DNA of 64,000 nt from Acidiphilium sp. PA (lineage in GTDB: Bacteria; Pseudomonadota; Alphaproteobacteria; Acetobacterales; Acetobacteraceae). The stretch's first letter is position 1. Every line of letters starts with the position of its first letter. The notes under the pieces are model-generated. The model did not search any database and had not been told where the DNA came from. It saw nothing but the letters and a program-made list of their open reading frames with translations. The DNA is taken from contig NZ_JAIMBY010000001.1 of NCBI RefSeq assembly GCF_026191915.1, positions 62,001 through 126,000 of the forward strand. The letters are read 5' to 3'. Below are positions 36,268-44,976 of this stretch, piece by piece. The position numbers and the translations under genes were made by a program.

Positions 36268-37797
36268 TCACCGCTTCAGCAGGCGGCGCACCGAAAGCAG
36301 CAGATCGGCTTCTGCCCCATCGGGCCGGCCGCTGAACAACCAGAGGCTTGCAACGGTCAGGCCGTAACTTGCGACCCCGAGTGCGATGGCCCCTACCATG
36401 TGCATGGCCAAAATCGGGTTGCGTCCGGCCCAGGGGCCCCAGCCGAGATGCGCCGCCAGCAGCACGGTCGTCATCACGCCAGCGCCAATCAGCGTGCGCC
36501 AGATGCGTGCGAAAATCGCGATCACGCCGACGCGCAGCCGTCGTGTCATCACCATGAAATAGGCCGTCTGGGCGACCACATCGACGGTCGAGACAGAGAC
36601 CGCCGCGCCGATCAGCCCGTAGCGTGGCACCAATATGAGCAACAGGCCGACGCGCAGGATGGTGAGCCCGATATCGAGTTTCAGGCTGGCCTTGAGCCAG
36701 GCTTGCACCGCGAACAAGGTGCCCGCGATCGAGCCAAAGATCGTCACGGTCGTGGCAATCCCGAAAATCTCCAGAATCGGCACCGCGCCGAGCCATTTCG
36801 CGCCGAAGCCGAGCTTGATGATCGGGTAGGCGATCAGCGACAGGCCGAAACCGGCGGGTACGGTGATCAGGGCCATCAGCCCCAGCAGACGCAGCATCAT
36901 CACGGCACCGTTGTCGCCGCCCTGCCGCGCCTCGGAAAAACCGGCGAAAGCGGCGCGGCAGAGCGGGCCGATCAGTTCCGAACTCGGCAGGCCGGAAATT
37001 TCGGTCCCCACGCCGTAGACGCCGACATCAGCGGTGCCGGAAACCCGCCCGATCACAATGTTGCTGGTCGCACCCTGCACGACACCGACCAGATTGATCA
37101 ACCAGATCATGCTGGAATAGCCCGAAATCCGCCGCCAGCCGGACAGGGTCAAGCTTGGGCGGTAAGGGTGGATCCAGTAACTGATCGCCACCGTCGCGAC
37201 CTGGTTGATCAGGATTGCAAACACCAAGGCCCAGTAATTGCGCAACCAGAAGGCGAGCGCGATGCCGGAAATCACCGATATGATCCGCGGCACCAATTTG
37301 TATTGGAATTCCTTGTCGAACGCGATGAAGCGGACGAAGTCGACCACGCCGATGTTTTCGAGCGCGCTGACGCAGCTACCGATCGCTACGACATAGAGCA
37401 CGTCGACCATATCCGGATTGTGAAAAAACCCGGCAATCGGGACGGCGAACGCCGCAATGATGATGCCGGTGGCGAAACCACGGATCGCGTTGATGGTGAA
37501 GCCGGTATCGTATAGTTCGCGGTCTGGGCGTTCGTTGCGGATGATCGCGCCCTGGATGCCGACCTCGGACAACTGGGCAAGGCTGAACATCAAATTCATC
37601 GAGAGGGCTACGATCCCGAATGCGGAGGGGGCGAGCAGCCGCACCAGAATCAACGTGCTCATCAGCCCGAGAATGCGGTTGATGAACCGCCAGCCAACGA
37701 TCCAGCCTGCACCGCGCGCCGTGCGCGAGAGGACGGAGCCTTCACGGGCGAGGCTTTTCAGCCCGGCGTCGGCCGGGAGATCGATCGGATCGGTCAT
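36268..37797 (-). CDS. Polysaccharide flippase (Wzx-like)
   Basis: The 509-residue protein has 12-14 membrane segments and matches the lipopolysaccharide biosynthesis/PST exporter type: RTARGAGWIVGWRFINRILGLMSTLILVRLLAP, ALSMNLMFSLAQLSEVGIQGAIIRN and FRNYWAL-like regions. It would flip undecaprenyl-linked repeat units to the periplasm. ATG 37797 lies five bases after the stop of asnB, so the two are in one operon. It is the distal gene of the minus-strand run starting at 39.7 kb. Confidence 0.9.
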   Translation of the reverse strand: MTDPIDLPADAGLKSLAREGSVLSRTARGAGWIVGWRFINRILGLMSTLILVRLLAPSAFGIVALSMNLMFSLAQLSEVGIQGAIIRNERPDRELYDTGFTINAIRGFATGIIIAAFAVPIAGFFHNPDMVDVLYVVAIGSCVSALENIGVVDFVRFIAFDKEFQYKLVPRIISVISGIALAFWLRNYWALVFAILINQVATVAISYWIHPYRPSLTLSGWRRISGYSSMIWLINLVGVVQGATSNIVIGRVSGTADVGVYGVGTEISGLPSSELIGPLCRAAFAGFSEARQGGDNGAVMMLRLLGLMALITVPAGFGLSLIAYPIIKLGFGAKWLGAVPILEIFGIATTVTIFGSIAGTLFAVQAWLKASLKLDIGLTILRVGLLLILVPRYGLIGAAVSVSTVDVVAQTAYFMVMTRRLRVGVIAIFARIWRTLIGAGVMTTVLLAAHLGWGPWAGRNPILAMHMVGAIALGVASYGLTVASLWLFSGRPDGAEADLLLSVRRLLKR

Positions 37798-37801
37798 GTA
37801 G

Positions 37802-39733
37802 TCAGGCGACCAGAACGGGGGTGGCGTCCGGCATGGGGGCGCCGGTGTGGCGGGCCAGAAACCCTTCCAGCACCAGCAGGTGCCAGAGTTTCCAGCCATG
37901 ATCGTGCTGCCCCGCTTCGTGCTGGTCGATCATGCGGCCGATCGCCGTACCGTCGAACCAGCCCGTATCGAGCATCGCGGGACCGAGCAGGGTGCCGCGC
38001 AGGCGCGGTGCCACGCGGCGCAATTCGGCGGAGATCGGCGCGACGAACCCTTGTTTGGGCCGATCGAGCACAGCGCGCGGCAGCAGCGGTGAAACGGCTG
38101 TTCGCAGCACCGATTTGCCCTGGCCGGCGCGCAGCTTGAGCGCCGATGGCAAACCCATGCCCCAGGCGAGCAGCGCGGGATCGAGCAGCGGCGAACGGAC
38201 TTCGACGCCGCTGCGCATGCTGGTGCGGTCGACTTTCACCAGAATATCGCCCGGCAGATAGGTTGCGAGATCGACCATCTGGGCGGCGCGCAGGGGATCG
38301 GCGTCAGTATCGAGGGCGGCGACGATGCCGGCGGCAGGGTCGTGACCATCGAGCATGGATCGTAATGCGGGCGACATCAGGCCGCGCCGTTCGGCATCCT
38401 GCAGTTTGCAAATTGTCCGGTAGTAGCCGTGGGCGGAATCGAGGCTGATTTCGGTGAGCGTGGTTTTTGCGCGCAGCCAGGCTGGCGCGCGGTCGAGCTT
38501 GGGATACGCGGCGGCGATCGGGGCGAGCAAAGCGCGCCGGGCGCGATCGGGCAACAGGCGGCGGGCCTGATCGGCGATGGCATGCCAGCGATAACGGCGG
38601 TAGCCACCGAACACCTCATCGCCCCCGTCGCCGGACAGGGCGACCTTGACGCCGGTGCGCGCCAGCCTGGCGACGGCAAGACTGGGAACGGAGGAATGAT
38701 CACCGAAAGGTTCGCCGAACACCTCGGCCTGGTGGCGGGCGGCGTCGATCACGTCGGTCGGTGCGACCACTTCGGATGTGTGGACCACGCCGCAATGCGC
38801 CGCCATGGCGGCGGCTGTGGCGCGTTCATCGGTCGCGCCGGGAAATCCGATCGTGAAGCTTTGCAGCGGCGATTTGGCATGACGCGCAGCCAGGGCGACG
38901 ATGGCGCTGGAATCGACCCCGCCCGACAGAAACGCGCCGAGTGGCACATCAGCGATCATCCGGGCGGCGACCGCCTTGTCGAGCCTGGTACGCAACTCGG
39001 CCGCGGCATCAGCGAGGCCTGCGGGCGGCGTGGTGGGTTGCGGCAGGGTCCAGTAGCGGCGGGGCGGCGGCAGCGGGGTGCCCGCCTCGATCAGCATGAA
39101 ATGCGCGGGCGGCAGTTTGCGGATGCGCTGATAGATCGAGGCCGGGTCCGGGACGTAGCCGAAGGCCAGATAATCTTCGAGCGCAACGGGATCGAGCCGG
39201 TCGGTCAGGCCGGGAACCGGCGTCAGAGCGGCGAGTTCCGAGCCGAAGGCCAATGTACCGTCCGGCGCGGTGCCATAGTAGAGTGGTTTTTTGCCGAGCC
39301 GGTCACGGGCCAGCAGTAGTGTTGCCTGCTGGCGGTCCCATAATGCGAAGGCAAAGAAACCGTCCAGCCGGTCGAGTACGGCGAGGCCCCAGCTTTCCCA
39401 GCCGTGGATGATCACCTCGGTATCGCAATGCGTCGCGAAGACATGGCCGAGACCGAGCAACTCGTCGCGCAGGGACTGAAAATTATAAATCTCGCCGTTG
39501 AAGGCAATGATGACCGTTCCGTCCTCGTTGGCCATCGGCTGATGACCGGCCGCCAGATCGATGATGGCGAGGCGGCGAAACCCGAGCCCGATTCCTGGTT
39601 CGGTGTAAAATCCCTCGTCGTCCGGACCACGATGAGCGATGGCCGCTGTCATGCGATGCAGCAGCGCTGGATCGATAGCGCGCGCGTTGGGCCGCGCGGT
39701 TCGCGGGGCAAACAATCCGGTGAAGCCACACAT
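37802..39733 (-). CDS. asnB: Asparagine synthase (exosortase-type amidotransferase)
   Basis: The 643-residue protein begins MCGFTGLF with the class II glutaminase Cys2, has AFNGEIYNF, DTEVIIHGWE and, near residue 265, the PP-loop FLSGGVDSSAIVALAA, then LSGDGGDEVFGGYRRYRW. It resembles the amidotransferase found in XrtA/PEP-CTERM exopolysaccharide loci, which probably amidates a sugar acid rather than free aspartate. The PEP-CTERM gene at 47.2-47.8 kb supports that setting. The start is fixed by the MCG N terminus. Confidence 0.9.
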   Translation of the reverse strand: MCGFTGLFAPRTARPNARAIDPALLHRMTAAIAHRGPDDEGFYTEPGIGLGFRRLAIIDLAAGHQPMANEDGTVIIAFNGEIYNFQSLRDELLGLGHVFATHCDTEVIIHGWESWGLAVLDRLDGFFAFALWDRQQATLLLARDRLGKKPLYYGTAPDGTLAFGSELAALTPVPGLTDRLDPVALEDYLAFGYVPDPASIYQRIRKLPPAHFMLIEAGTPLPPPRRYWTLPQPTTPPAGLADAAAELRTRLDKAVAARMIADVPLGAFLSGGVDSSAIVALAARHAKSPLQSFTIGFPGATDERATAAAMAAHCGVVHTSEVVAPTDVIDAARHQAEVFGEPFGDHSSVPSLAVARLARTGVKVALSGDGGDEVFGGYRRYRWHAIADQARRLLPDRARRALLAPIAAAYPKLDRAPAWLRAKTTLTEISLDSAHGYYRTICKLQDAERRGLMSPALRSMLDGHDPAAGIVAALDTDADPLRAAQMVDLATYLPGDILVKVDRTSMRSGVEVRSPLLDPALLAWGMGLPSALKLRAGQGKSVLRTAVSPLLPRAVLDRPKQGFVAPISAELRRVAPRLRGTLLGPAMLDTGWFDGTAIGRMIDQHEAGQHDHGWKLWHLLVLEGFLARHTGAPMPDATPVLVA

Positions 39734-39890
39734 GTGCTCAAATCTCCCTATACGTCGCGTTCTACCGCCAGATTAATTGGCGTCCGACGTCAAAACGCTA
39801 ATAATAGCAGGAAGATACCACGAAACGGGGCTGCCCGATACGCAAACAACGAAGGCTCAGGTCAGTCGCCCTTCTTTTTCCTCAAAACAA

Positions 39891-39905
39891 TTAACTACGT
39901 GTTAA
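39891..39905. promoter_or_regulatory. CtrA-type box TTAA-N7-TTAA
   Basis: TTAACTACGTGTTAA is a perfect match to the full CtrA recognition site of alphaproteobacteria. It lies in an AT-rich gap, about 160 bases upstream of asnB (-) and 72 bases upstream of the 106-residue frame (+). Binding is inferred only from the match. Confidence 0.5.
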
Positions 39906-39976
39906 CATATTTTTAATATAAACAATCAAGACGAAACTTAAAAATGGTGTAATAGTCATTTTTTGGGAAAAACTTC

Positions 39977-40297
39977 ATGGATATTGGCATTGTCTATCGT
40001 TCCACCGGAGTGCTCATCTATCGTTCCTTGTCGCACGTCATGACGAAGCGCCCCCATAGCGCGGGTGGCTTTGGCGAACAGACCCGCCGGCGCGGCTGGG
40101 CGCTTGGTTCGCGCCGACGGACCGTCTTCGTACGGCCCGATCGTCGAACCTGGGATCAGTACGAAGGTGAGGTCCAGCCTGGACTTGGAACGGGCGATCA
40201 TGAGCGGCTTAGTTTGCGCATCGCAATTCCGGTGATGATTGCTCTGGCGCTCATGTTCTGGTGGGCGATCATCGAGATCGGAATGCGAATTTTCTAG
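39977..40297 (+). CDS. Hypothetical protein with C-terminal membrane segment
   Basis: A 106-residue frame with GGGAAAAA before the ATG. The middle is basic and polar, and the C terminus carries one hydrophobic helix (LRIAIPVMIALALMFWWAII) ending GMRIF. I do not recognise it. It lies in the divergent gap before asnB, downstream of a CtrA-type box and an AT-rich stretch with TAATATAAA, and its stop overlaps the convergent glycosyltransferase by four bases. An antisense frame covers much of it, so it is not certain. Confidence 0.45.
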   Translation: MDIGIVYRSTGVLIYRSLSHVMTKRPHSAGGFGEQTRRRGWALGSRRRTVFVRPDRRTWDQYEGEVQPGLGTGDHERLSLRIAIPVMIALALMFWWAIIEIGMRIF

Positions 40298-41394
40298 AGG
40301 CTGTCGCGCTGCTCGATGGAATCGTTTGGTATCATGAGCGCTTCCCATCGCGCGGCCATCACACTGAAATCGAAATGCTGTTCAGCGTGACCACGGTTCG
40401 CAAAACCGATCACAGCCTGCCGTGCCGGGTCCGCCAGCAGGGCGACCATGGCCGCGGCCAGCGCCTGCGGATCGCGCGGTGTCAGAAAATCGAGGTTATC
40501 CGGTGCGACCATGCGCGCGATATCGCCCACGCGCGTCGCGGCGATGGGCAGTCCGGACGCCATCGCCTCCATCACCGAAAGAGGCATCTGCTCGGTGTCC
40601 GAGCTCAAGGCGAACATCGAAAAATCGCGATAAACCGGTGCGGGATCGGCTAGCGCGCCCAGGAAGCGCACCGGCAGGCTCAGCTCGCGCGCCATGGTTT
40701 CCAGCGCTGCGCGATCCGGCCCATCCCCCACCAGCACCAGATCGAATGCGTGGTGGCGCCGCGCGATTGCGGCGGCTTGCAGCAAGCGAGCCAGATTTTT
40801 CTCCGGCCGCAGGGCGGCGACACAACCGATCACGGCAGGGCCGCCGACCGGTCGCCCGGCGGGGACAAATTTGGCGAGATCGATGCCGTTGGGGATGTAA
40901 TGAAGGGTCCGGGCAGGCAGCCGCCATACGGTCGCCGCCGTGTTCAACAAAGTCTGCGAGGGAACGATTGTGGTGCTCGCGCGGAGAAACAGCCGGCGCG
41001 TCCAAACCCGGCGGCGCAACTGACGGTCACGCTCGTCACGGCCGAAGCCATCTTCGGTGTGGATATGGCGGATGCGGGGACCAAGCTGGTTGGCGATCGC
41101 CCATTCGATCGCGCCCCAGTTGCTGGTCACCAGCAGATCAGGCTGGTGAGCGCGGATGGCGGCGGCGATCGTACGGAGGCGCTGTGGCAGCGGCTGACTC
41201 ACAGACGGTACGGCGGGAAATACGACGTCAAGAGCCGGCTCCAGCCGGTCGCTGCAACCCGTGTCGTTATCGAGCGCGATGATCGTGTGAGTGAAGCGTG
41301 CACCGAAATGATTGGCAAGTGCCGCCATGCGCATCTGTGCGCCACCGGCGGCGAAACTCGGAAAGATATGCAGGATGCGTTGCTTACGGCTCAT
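40294..41394 (-). CDS. GT4 family glycosyltransferase
   Basis: The 366-residue GT-B protein begins RILHIFPSFAAGGAQMRM, has YIPNGIDLAKF, GCVAALRPEKNLARLLQAA and the donor-site pattern SDTEQMPLSVMEAMASGLPIAATRVGD. It resembles the sugar transferases of exosortase-linked loci (TIGR03088-like). The ATG overlaps the stop of the upstream glycosyltransferase (ATGA). Sugar and linkage unknown. Confidence 0.9.
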   Translation of the reverse strand: MSRKQRILHIFPSFAAGGAQMRMAALANHFGARFTHTIIALDNDTGCSDRLEPALDVVFPAVPSVSQPLPQRLRTIAAAIRAHQPDLLVTSNWGAIEWAIANQLGPRIRHIHTEDGFGRDERDRQLRRRVWTRRLFLRASTTIVPSQTLLNTAATVWRLPARTLHYIPNGIDLAKFVPAGRPVGGPAVIGCVAALRPEKNLARLLQAAAIARRHHAFDLVLVGDGPDRAALETMARELSLPVRFLGALADPAPVYRDFSMFALSSDTEQMPLSVMEAMASGLPIAATRVGDIARMVAPDNLDFLTPRDPQALAAAMVALLADPARQAVIGFANRGHAEQHFDFSVMAARWEALMIPNDSIEQRDSL

Positions 41395-42503
41395 GACGGC
41401 AGCGATGCGATAACCCGGCGCGCGTTACCGGCCCAGGTGTAGTCACGGCCGATCACCTCGGCGCGTGCGGCCTGCCCGAGGCGGGTCCGCAGTGCGGGAT
41501 CGGCTGCAAGACGAGCGATACAGGCCCAGAGCGCGGCCCAGTTTTCCGGCTCGAACAACAGAGCGGTCTCGCCGTCCACCAGGATCTCACGGAGATTGGG
41601 TTGATCCGGCGCCACGATGGCGCAGCCGGCCGCCATATATTCGAACAGTTTGAGCGGCGAGGCATAGTCGACCGCACGGGGTTGCAGCGCGATATCGATA
41701 CCGGCAAGGAAGGCGGGCACCGCCTCGCGCGCGACCAGACCGGCGAAGCTGACGTGAGCGGCGAGGCCCGCCGATGCAACCATGGATTCGAGGATCGGCC
41801 GGGCGGGACCTTCGCCGGCAATGACGAAATCGAATTTGTCGGGACTTTCGGCCAGCGCGGTGATCACCGGTTCGATACCGTGCCAGGGTCGGACGAAACC
41901 AATGAAGCCGAGCACCGCGCGGCGACCCGTGGTTGGGGGGCGGGGCGGGAAACGGTCGAGGTTGATGCCGTTGGGCGTGATGACGAGGTTGGAGGGATCG
42001 ACGCCGACTGCGGTGATACGCGCGCCGAGCACCTTAGTGACGGCGAACACACGGGTCGCGGCGCGCCACACCGCACGCTCCGTCCAACGGGCCAAACCGT
42101 GCAGTTTCAGCCCCCCATGGGCGATGCGTTCTTCGGCGAGCGGTGAATTGACTTCGACCAGAAACGGGATTTTGCGCTCACGCGCGAGCCACATGCCGGC
42201 GAGGTAGAACAAATTATAACGTTCGTAGATGAGATCAGGGTTGAAGGCGGCCGCCGCTCCGCGCAGCCGCCACCAGGCGGGGATGTTGTAAGCCAGTTCG
42301 GCCAGTTCCCCGATTGCGCCAGGCAGGGCGGCGCGCAGCCTGGCGACCCAGGTGGTTTCGGCGCCGAAACCGGTCGACTCGTAAAATGAGGGGCCGACCA
42401 CCAGAACCTCATGGCCCGCGGCACGGAAAGCCGCGACGAGGTCTTCGACATGGACCGATTGGCCATCGCGCGACTGGATCCGGTGGCTGTAGAGAATACG
42501 CAT
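41391..42503 (-). CDS. GT4 family glycosyltransferase
   Basis: This 370-residue protein has the GT-B N terminus RILYSHRIQSRDGQSVHVEDL, ITPNGINLDRFPP, LGFIGFVRPWHGIEPV and the C-terminal region SPLKLFEYMAAGCAIVAPDQPN. It is coupled to the next glycosyltransferase by a 4-base overlap. Two copies of an AT-rich palindromic repeat lie upstream, between it and the acyltransferase gene. Confidence 0.9.
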   Translation of the reverse strand: MRILYSHRIQSRDGQSVHVEDLVAAFRAAGHEVLVVGPSFYESTGFGAETTWVARLRAALPGAIGELAELAYNIPAWWRLRGAAAAFNPDLIYERYNLFYLAGMWLARERKIPFLVEVNSPLAEERIAHGGLKLHGLARWTERAVWRAATRVFAVTKVLGARITAVGVDPSNLVITPNGINLDRFPPRPPTTGRRAVLGFIGFVRPWHGIEPVITALAESPDKFDFVIAGEGPARPILESMVASAGLAAHVSFAGLVAREAVPAFLAGIDIALQPRAVDYASPLKLFEYMAAGCAIVAPDQPNLREILVDGETALLFEPENWAALWACIARLAADPALRTRLGQAARAEVIGRDYTWAGNARRVIASLPS

Positions 42504-42543
42504 GCAGAATGGGTCCTGGTTCGGCAGAAGGGGTAGGGAAGTA

Positions 42544-42580
42544 CTGCCTTTTTGGAAGAAAGCAGCAAAAAAATTTTCTT
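42544..42580 (+). repeat. AT-rich palindromic repeat, copy A (diverged)
   Basis: Contains GCCTTTTTGGAAGAAAGCAGCAAAAAAATTTTCTT. In this orientation it matches the core of copies B to D: a pyrimidine run, a purine run, then GCAAAAAA and a CTTT-like end. It faces copy B across about 43 bases. Confidence 0.6.
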
Positions 42581-42622
42581 AATCCGGGACACGGGCGTTG
42601 GCACCGGCACAGCCCTATAGGA

Positions 42623-42663
42623 CCAAAAGTTTTTTGCTTCTTTTTTAAAAAAGAAGCGCTTGC
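42623..42663 (-). repeat. AT-rich palindromic repeat, copy B
   Basis: The core GCTTCTTTTTT/AAAAAAGAAGC (42636-42657) is a perfect 22-base palindrome, followed on the minus strand by AAAAAACTTTTGG. It abuts the stop of the acyltransferase gene (42664). Confidence 0.75.
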
Positions 42664-43707
42664 TTAAGTCTTGTCCTTCCGTTTTCTGAGCCGACGTCTT
42701 AACGCACCAACCTGACCGCGCACCAGTGCGAGCACGCCCGCCGGTCGGCGCGGATTGATCAGCAGGGCGCCGATTCGTTCGTGCCGCTGATCGACCCAGA
42801 GGCGTTTATAGGGATCATCGCCACGACCGAAATCGAGCCTGGCGGGGCGGTCCCGGGCCAGAATGGCGGCGAGCATTTGCGCGGTCAGGACGGTTCCAGG
42901 GGATAAGGCGGTATGGGCTTCGTCATGCGCGAGTTTCAACAGCATGGCGCTGCCGCCGGACACCGCCCAGTATTGCGCGGCGATCGGGCCCGATGGTGTC
43001 GCGAGAATGCCAAGACGCAACAGACCGGCGTCGGCAAGGCTGCGCATGCAGGCGGCGTTGAACGCAGCGAAGGGTTCAGCTTGTTTCCAGGACATGGCGT
43101 AGACCTGTTCGAAGGCGCTGATGCCGGCAGCAAGGCCCGCATCGGAGTCGATGAAACTGAACGATGTGACACCCCGCGCGCGTTTGAGTTTGCGAGTGAT
43201 GGTGCTGCGCAAGCGGCCCGGGCGGGTGGCGAGCCAGGCGTCGAACTCGGCGGTTTCGACCGGGGCATGCCAATTACCGAAATGGCTGAAGCGCTGGACG
43301 ATGATGCCGCTGGCTGCAACCGCATCGAGGAATGGGGCGAGCCCCGGTTGTGCGGCATCGAGGGCATCGAGCCGGAGTGTACCGTGGCGGCGGGCGATGC
43401 GGGCAAAAGCGCCGCCGACAGTAGCCGGTGCGGTGCCGAGCGGCGGAGTGAAGACGAGCGAATAGGGGCTCGACAGGCCGCCAACCACCCTCCCCCGCCG
43501 GCACCAGACCGGAATTACCGCATCGGCGATGGCGACGCATCCGGGCGCGAGGCCGGGCGGCGCGGCGGCGCGGGCCAGCAGATCAAACCAGAGGTGGCTT
43601 GCGAACAGGTCGACCGTGGGGTGAACGAAGCGGGCGATCGTCCCTGCATCGAGCGCGGACCAGGCGAGGAAGCGCGCCGGACCGGCCGTGCTGTCATCCG
43701 CCGTCAT
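42664..43707 (-). CDS. FemAB/BioF2-like GNAT acyltransferase
   Basis: The 347-residue protein fits the GNAT_acetyltran_6 (BioF2-like) family, seen in exosortase-associated loci as FemAB-related proteins. Segments include LRSTITRKLKRARGVTSF, FEQVYAMSWKQAEPF, GILATPSGPIAAQYWAV, and LDFGRGDDPYKRLWVDQR near the C terminus. It may transfer an acyl or aminoacyl group onto the polysaccharide or its lipid carrier. A second homologue lies at 46.0-47.2 kb on the opposite strand. Confidence 0.82.
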   Translation of the reverse strand: MTADDSTAGPARFLAWSALDAGTIARFVHPTVDLFASHLWFDLLARAAAPPGLAPGCVAIADAVIPVWCRRGRVVGGLSSPYSLVFTPPLGTAPATVGGAFARIARRHGTLRLDALDAAQPGLAPFLDAVAASGIIVQRFSHFGNWHAPVETAEFDAWLATRPGRLRSTITRKLKRARGVTSFSFIDSDAGLAAGISAFEQVYAMSWKQAEPFAAFNAACMRSLADAGLLRLGILATPSGPIAAQYWAVSGGSAMLLKLAHDEAHTALSPGTVLTAQMLAAILARDRPARLDFGRGDDPYKRLWVDQRHERIGALLINPRRPAGVLALVRGQVGALRRRLRKRKDKT

Positions 43708-43713
43708 GCTGGG

Positions 43714-44976
43714 TCACCCGGAACGAGGGCCGGGCGCGCGGTCGAGGCAGGCAGCGACGAAGTCACGCGCCTTGACCTGCCAGTCCGCGGCTTGGGCGCA
43801 GGCAAGTCCCTGGGCGGCGATACGGGCGCGCAGGGCGGGATCATCGTGTAGCCGGCGCATCGCGTCTTCGATCGTCGGGATGGCGTGGCCGTCGACGACG
43901 AGGCCGTTGACCCCATCCGTCACAGCATCGACGCTGCCGCCATCGCGTCCGGCGATCACCGGCAGGCCCGCGGCATTGGCTTCCAGGAACACCAGGCCGA
44001 AGCCTTCGGTATCGCCCGAGGGCAGCGCGCGGTTGGGCATTACGAACACATCGCCCAGCGCATAATGGTCCGCCAGATCGACATCCGCGACAGCGCCGGC
44101 GAAGATGACCGCATCGGCCACACCGGATTCGGCGGCGATGGCACGCAGATTATCGGCATAGGGGCCGGCGCCAACAACCAGAAACCGGCATTCCCGGTGA
44201 TCGGCCCAGACCAAGGCGAAGGCGCGGATCGCATGGTCGATGCCCTTTTTTTCGAGCAGGCGGCACACCGAGACATAGACGAATTTATCCTCCAGACCGT
44301 AGTGCGCGACCAGGTCAGGGCGCCGCGCGCTCGATGAGAAGCGGCGGAAATCGACGCCGTTTTCGATCAGGACGATTGGCGGCGCCGGCGTACCGGCGAG
44401 CAGGGTGCGGACCGCTTCGGCGGTGAAGCGGCTGACCACGATGATGGCATCGGCGGCCGCAAGGCTGCGGCGGCGGCGGGACCAATCGGGGTCGTAATCG
44501 TCGCGCGTGGTAATTTCCTCGCCATGGATATAGACAATGCGCCGCACGCCGGGCCAGCGGCGCAGCACGGCGAACAGCCAACCCGAAGGCACAAGTTCGC
44601 CGATGCAGACCGCCCGGATTCGCCCGGAACTGAGCATGGCGCGAAGCGCCCCAAGAATACGCAACCGGATCATCAAATCTCGGACGATGAAGCGCAGCCG
44701 CCCCACACCGCCGCGCTGCGGACCGCCGATCGGGGTGCGCAGCAGGCCGAGCCGTTGAACGCGGTAGCCGGGCGCACCGGATCGGGGTTGCGCAGCAGCA
44801 CGGTCGTGTTCACGCCAGCCGATCAAAGGCAGGCCATCGGTATAGCTGACGCGCGGTGCCAGCACGCTGACCACTGGCGCCGCTTCGCGGGCGAGCGCGC
44901 CGTAGACGACCGCCGAGCCACCTTGCACGGGTGGAAAGTTATTCGCGATCAGAATGATGCCGTCGGGCGCGCTCAT
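43714..44976 (-). CDS. GT4 family glycosyltransferase
   Basis: The 420-residue GT-B protein has IILIANNFPPVQGGSAVVYGALA, RRIVYIHGEEITTRDDYD, VLIENGVDFRRF, YVSVCRLLEKKGIDHAI and the donor-site NRALPSGDTEGFGLVFLEANAAG. ATG 44976 overlaps the deacetylase stop by one base (TAATG), whereas an upstream TTG is less likely. It belongs to the same operon as the deacetylase and acyltransferase. Confidence 0.9.
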   Translation of the reverse strand: MSAPDGIILIANNFPPVQGGSAVVYGALAREAAPVVSVLAPRVSYTDGLPLIGWREHDRAAAQPRSGAPGYRVQRLGLLRTPIGGPQRGGVGRLRFIVRDLMIRLRILGALRAMLSSGRIRAVCIGELVPSGWLFAVLRRWPGVRRIVYIHGEEITTRDDYDPDWSRRRRSLAAADAIIVVSRFTAEAVRTLLAGTPAPPIVLIENGVDFRRFSSSARRPDLVAHYGLEDKFVYVSVCRLLEKKGIDHAIRAFALVWADHRECRFLVVGAGPYADNLRAIAAESGVADAVIFAGAVADVDLADHYALGDVFVMPNRALPSGDTEGFGLVFLEANAAGLPVIAGRDGGSVDAVTDGVNGLVVDGHAIPTIEDAMRRLHDDPALRARIAAQGLACAQAADWQVKARDFVAACLDRAPGPRSG

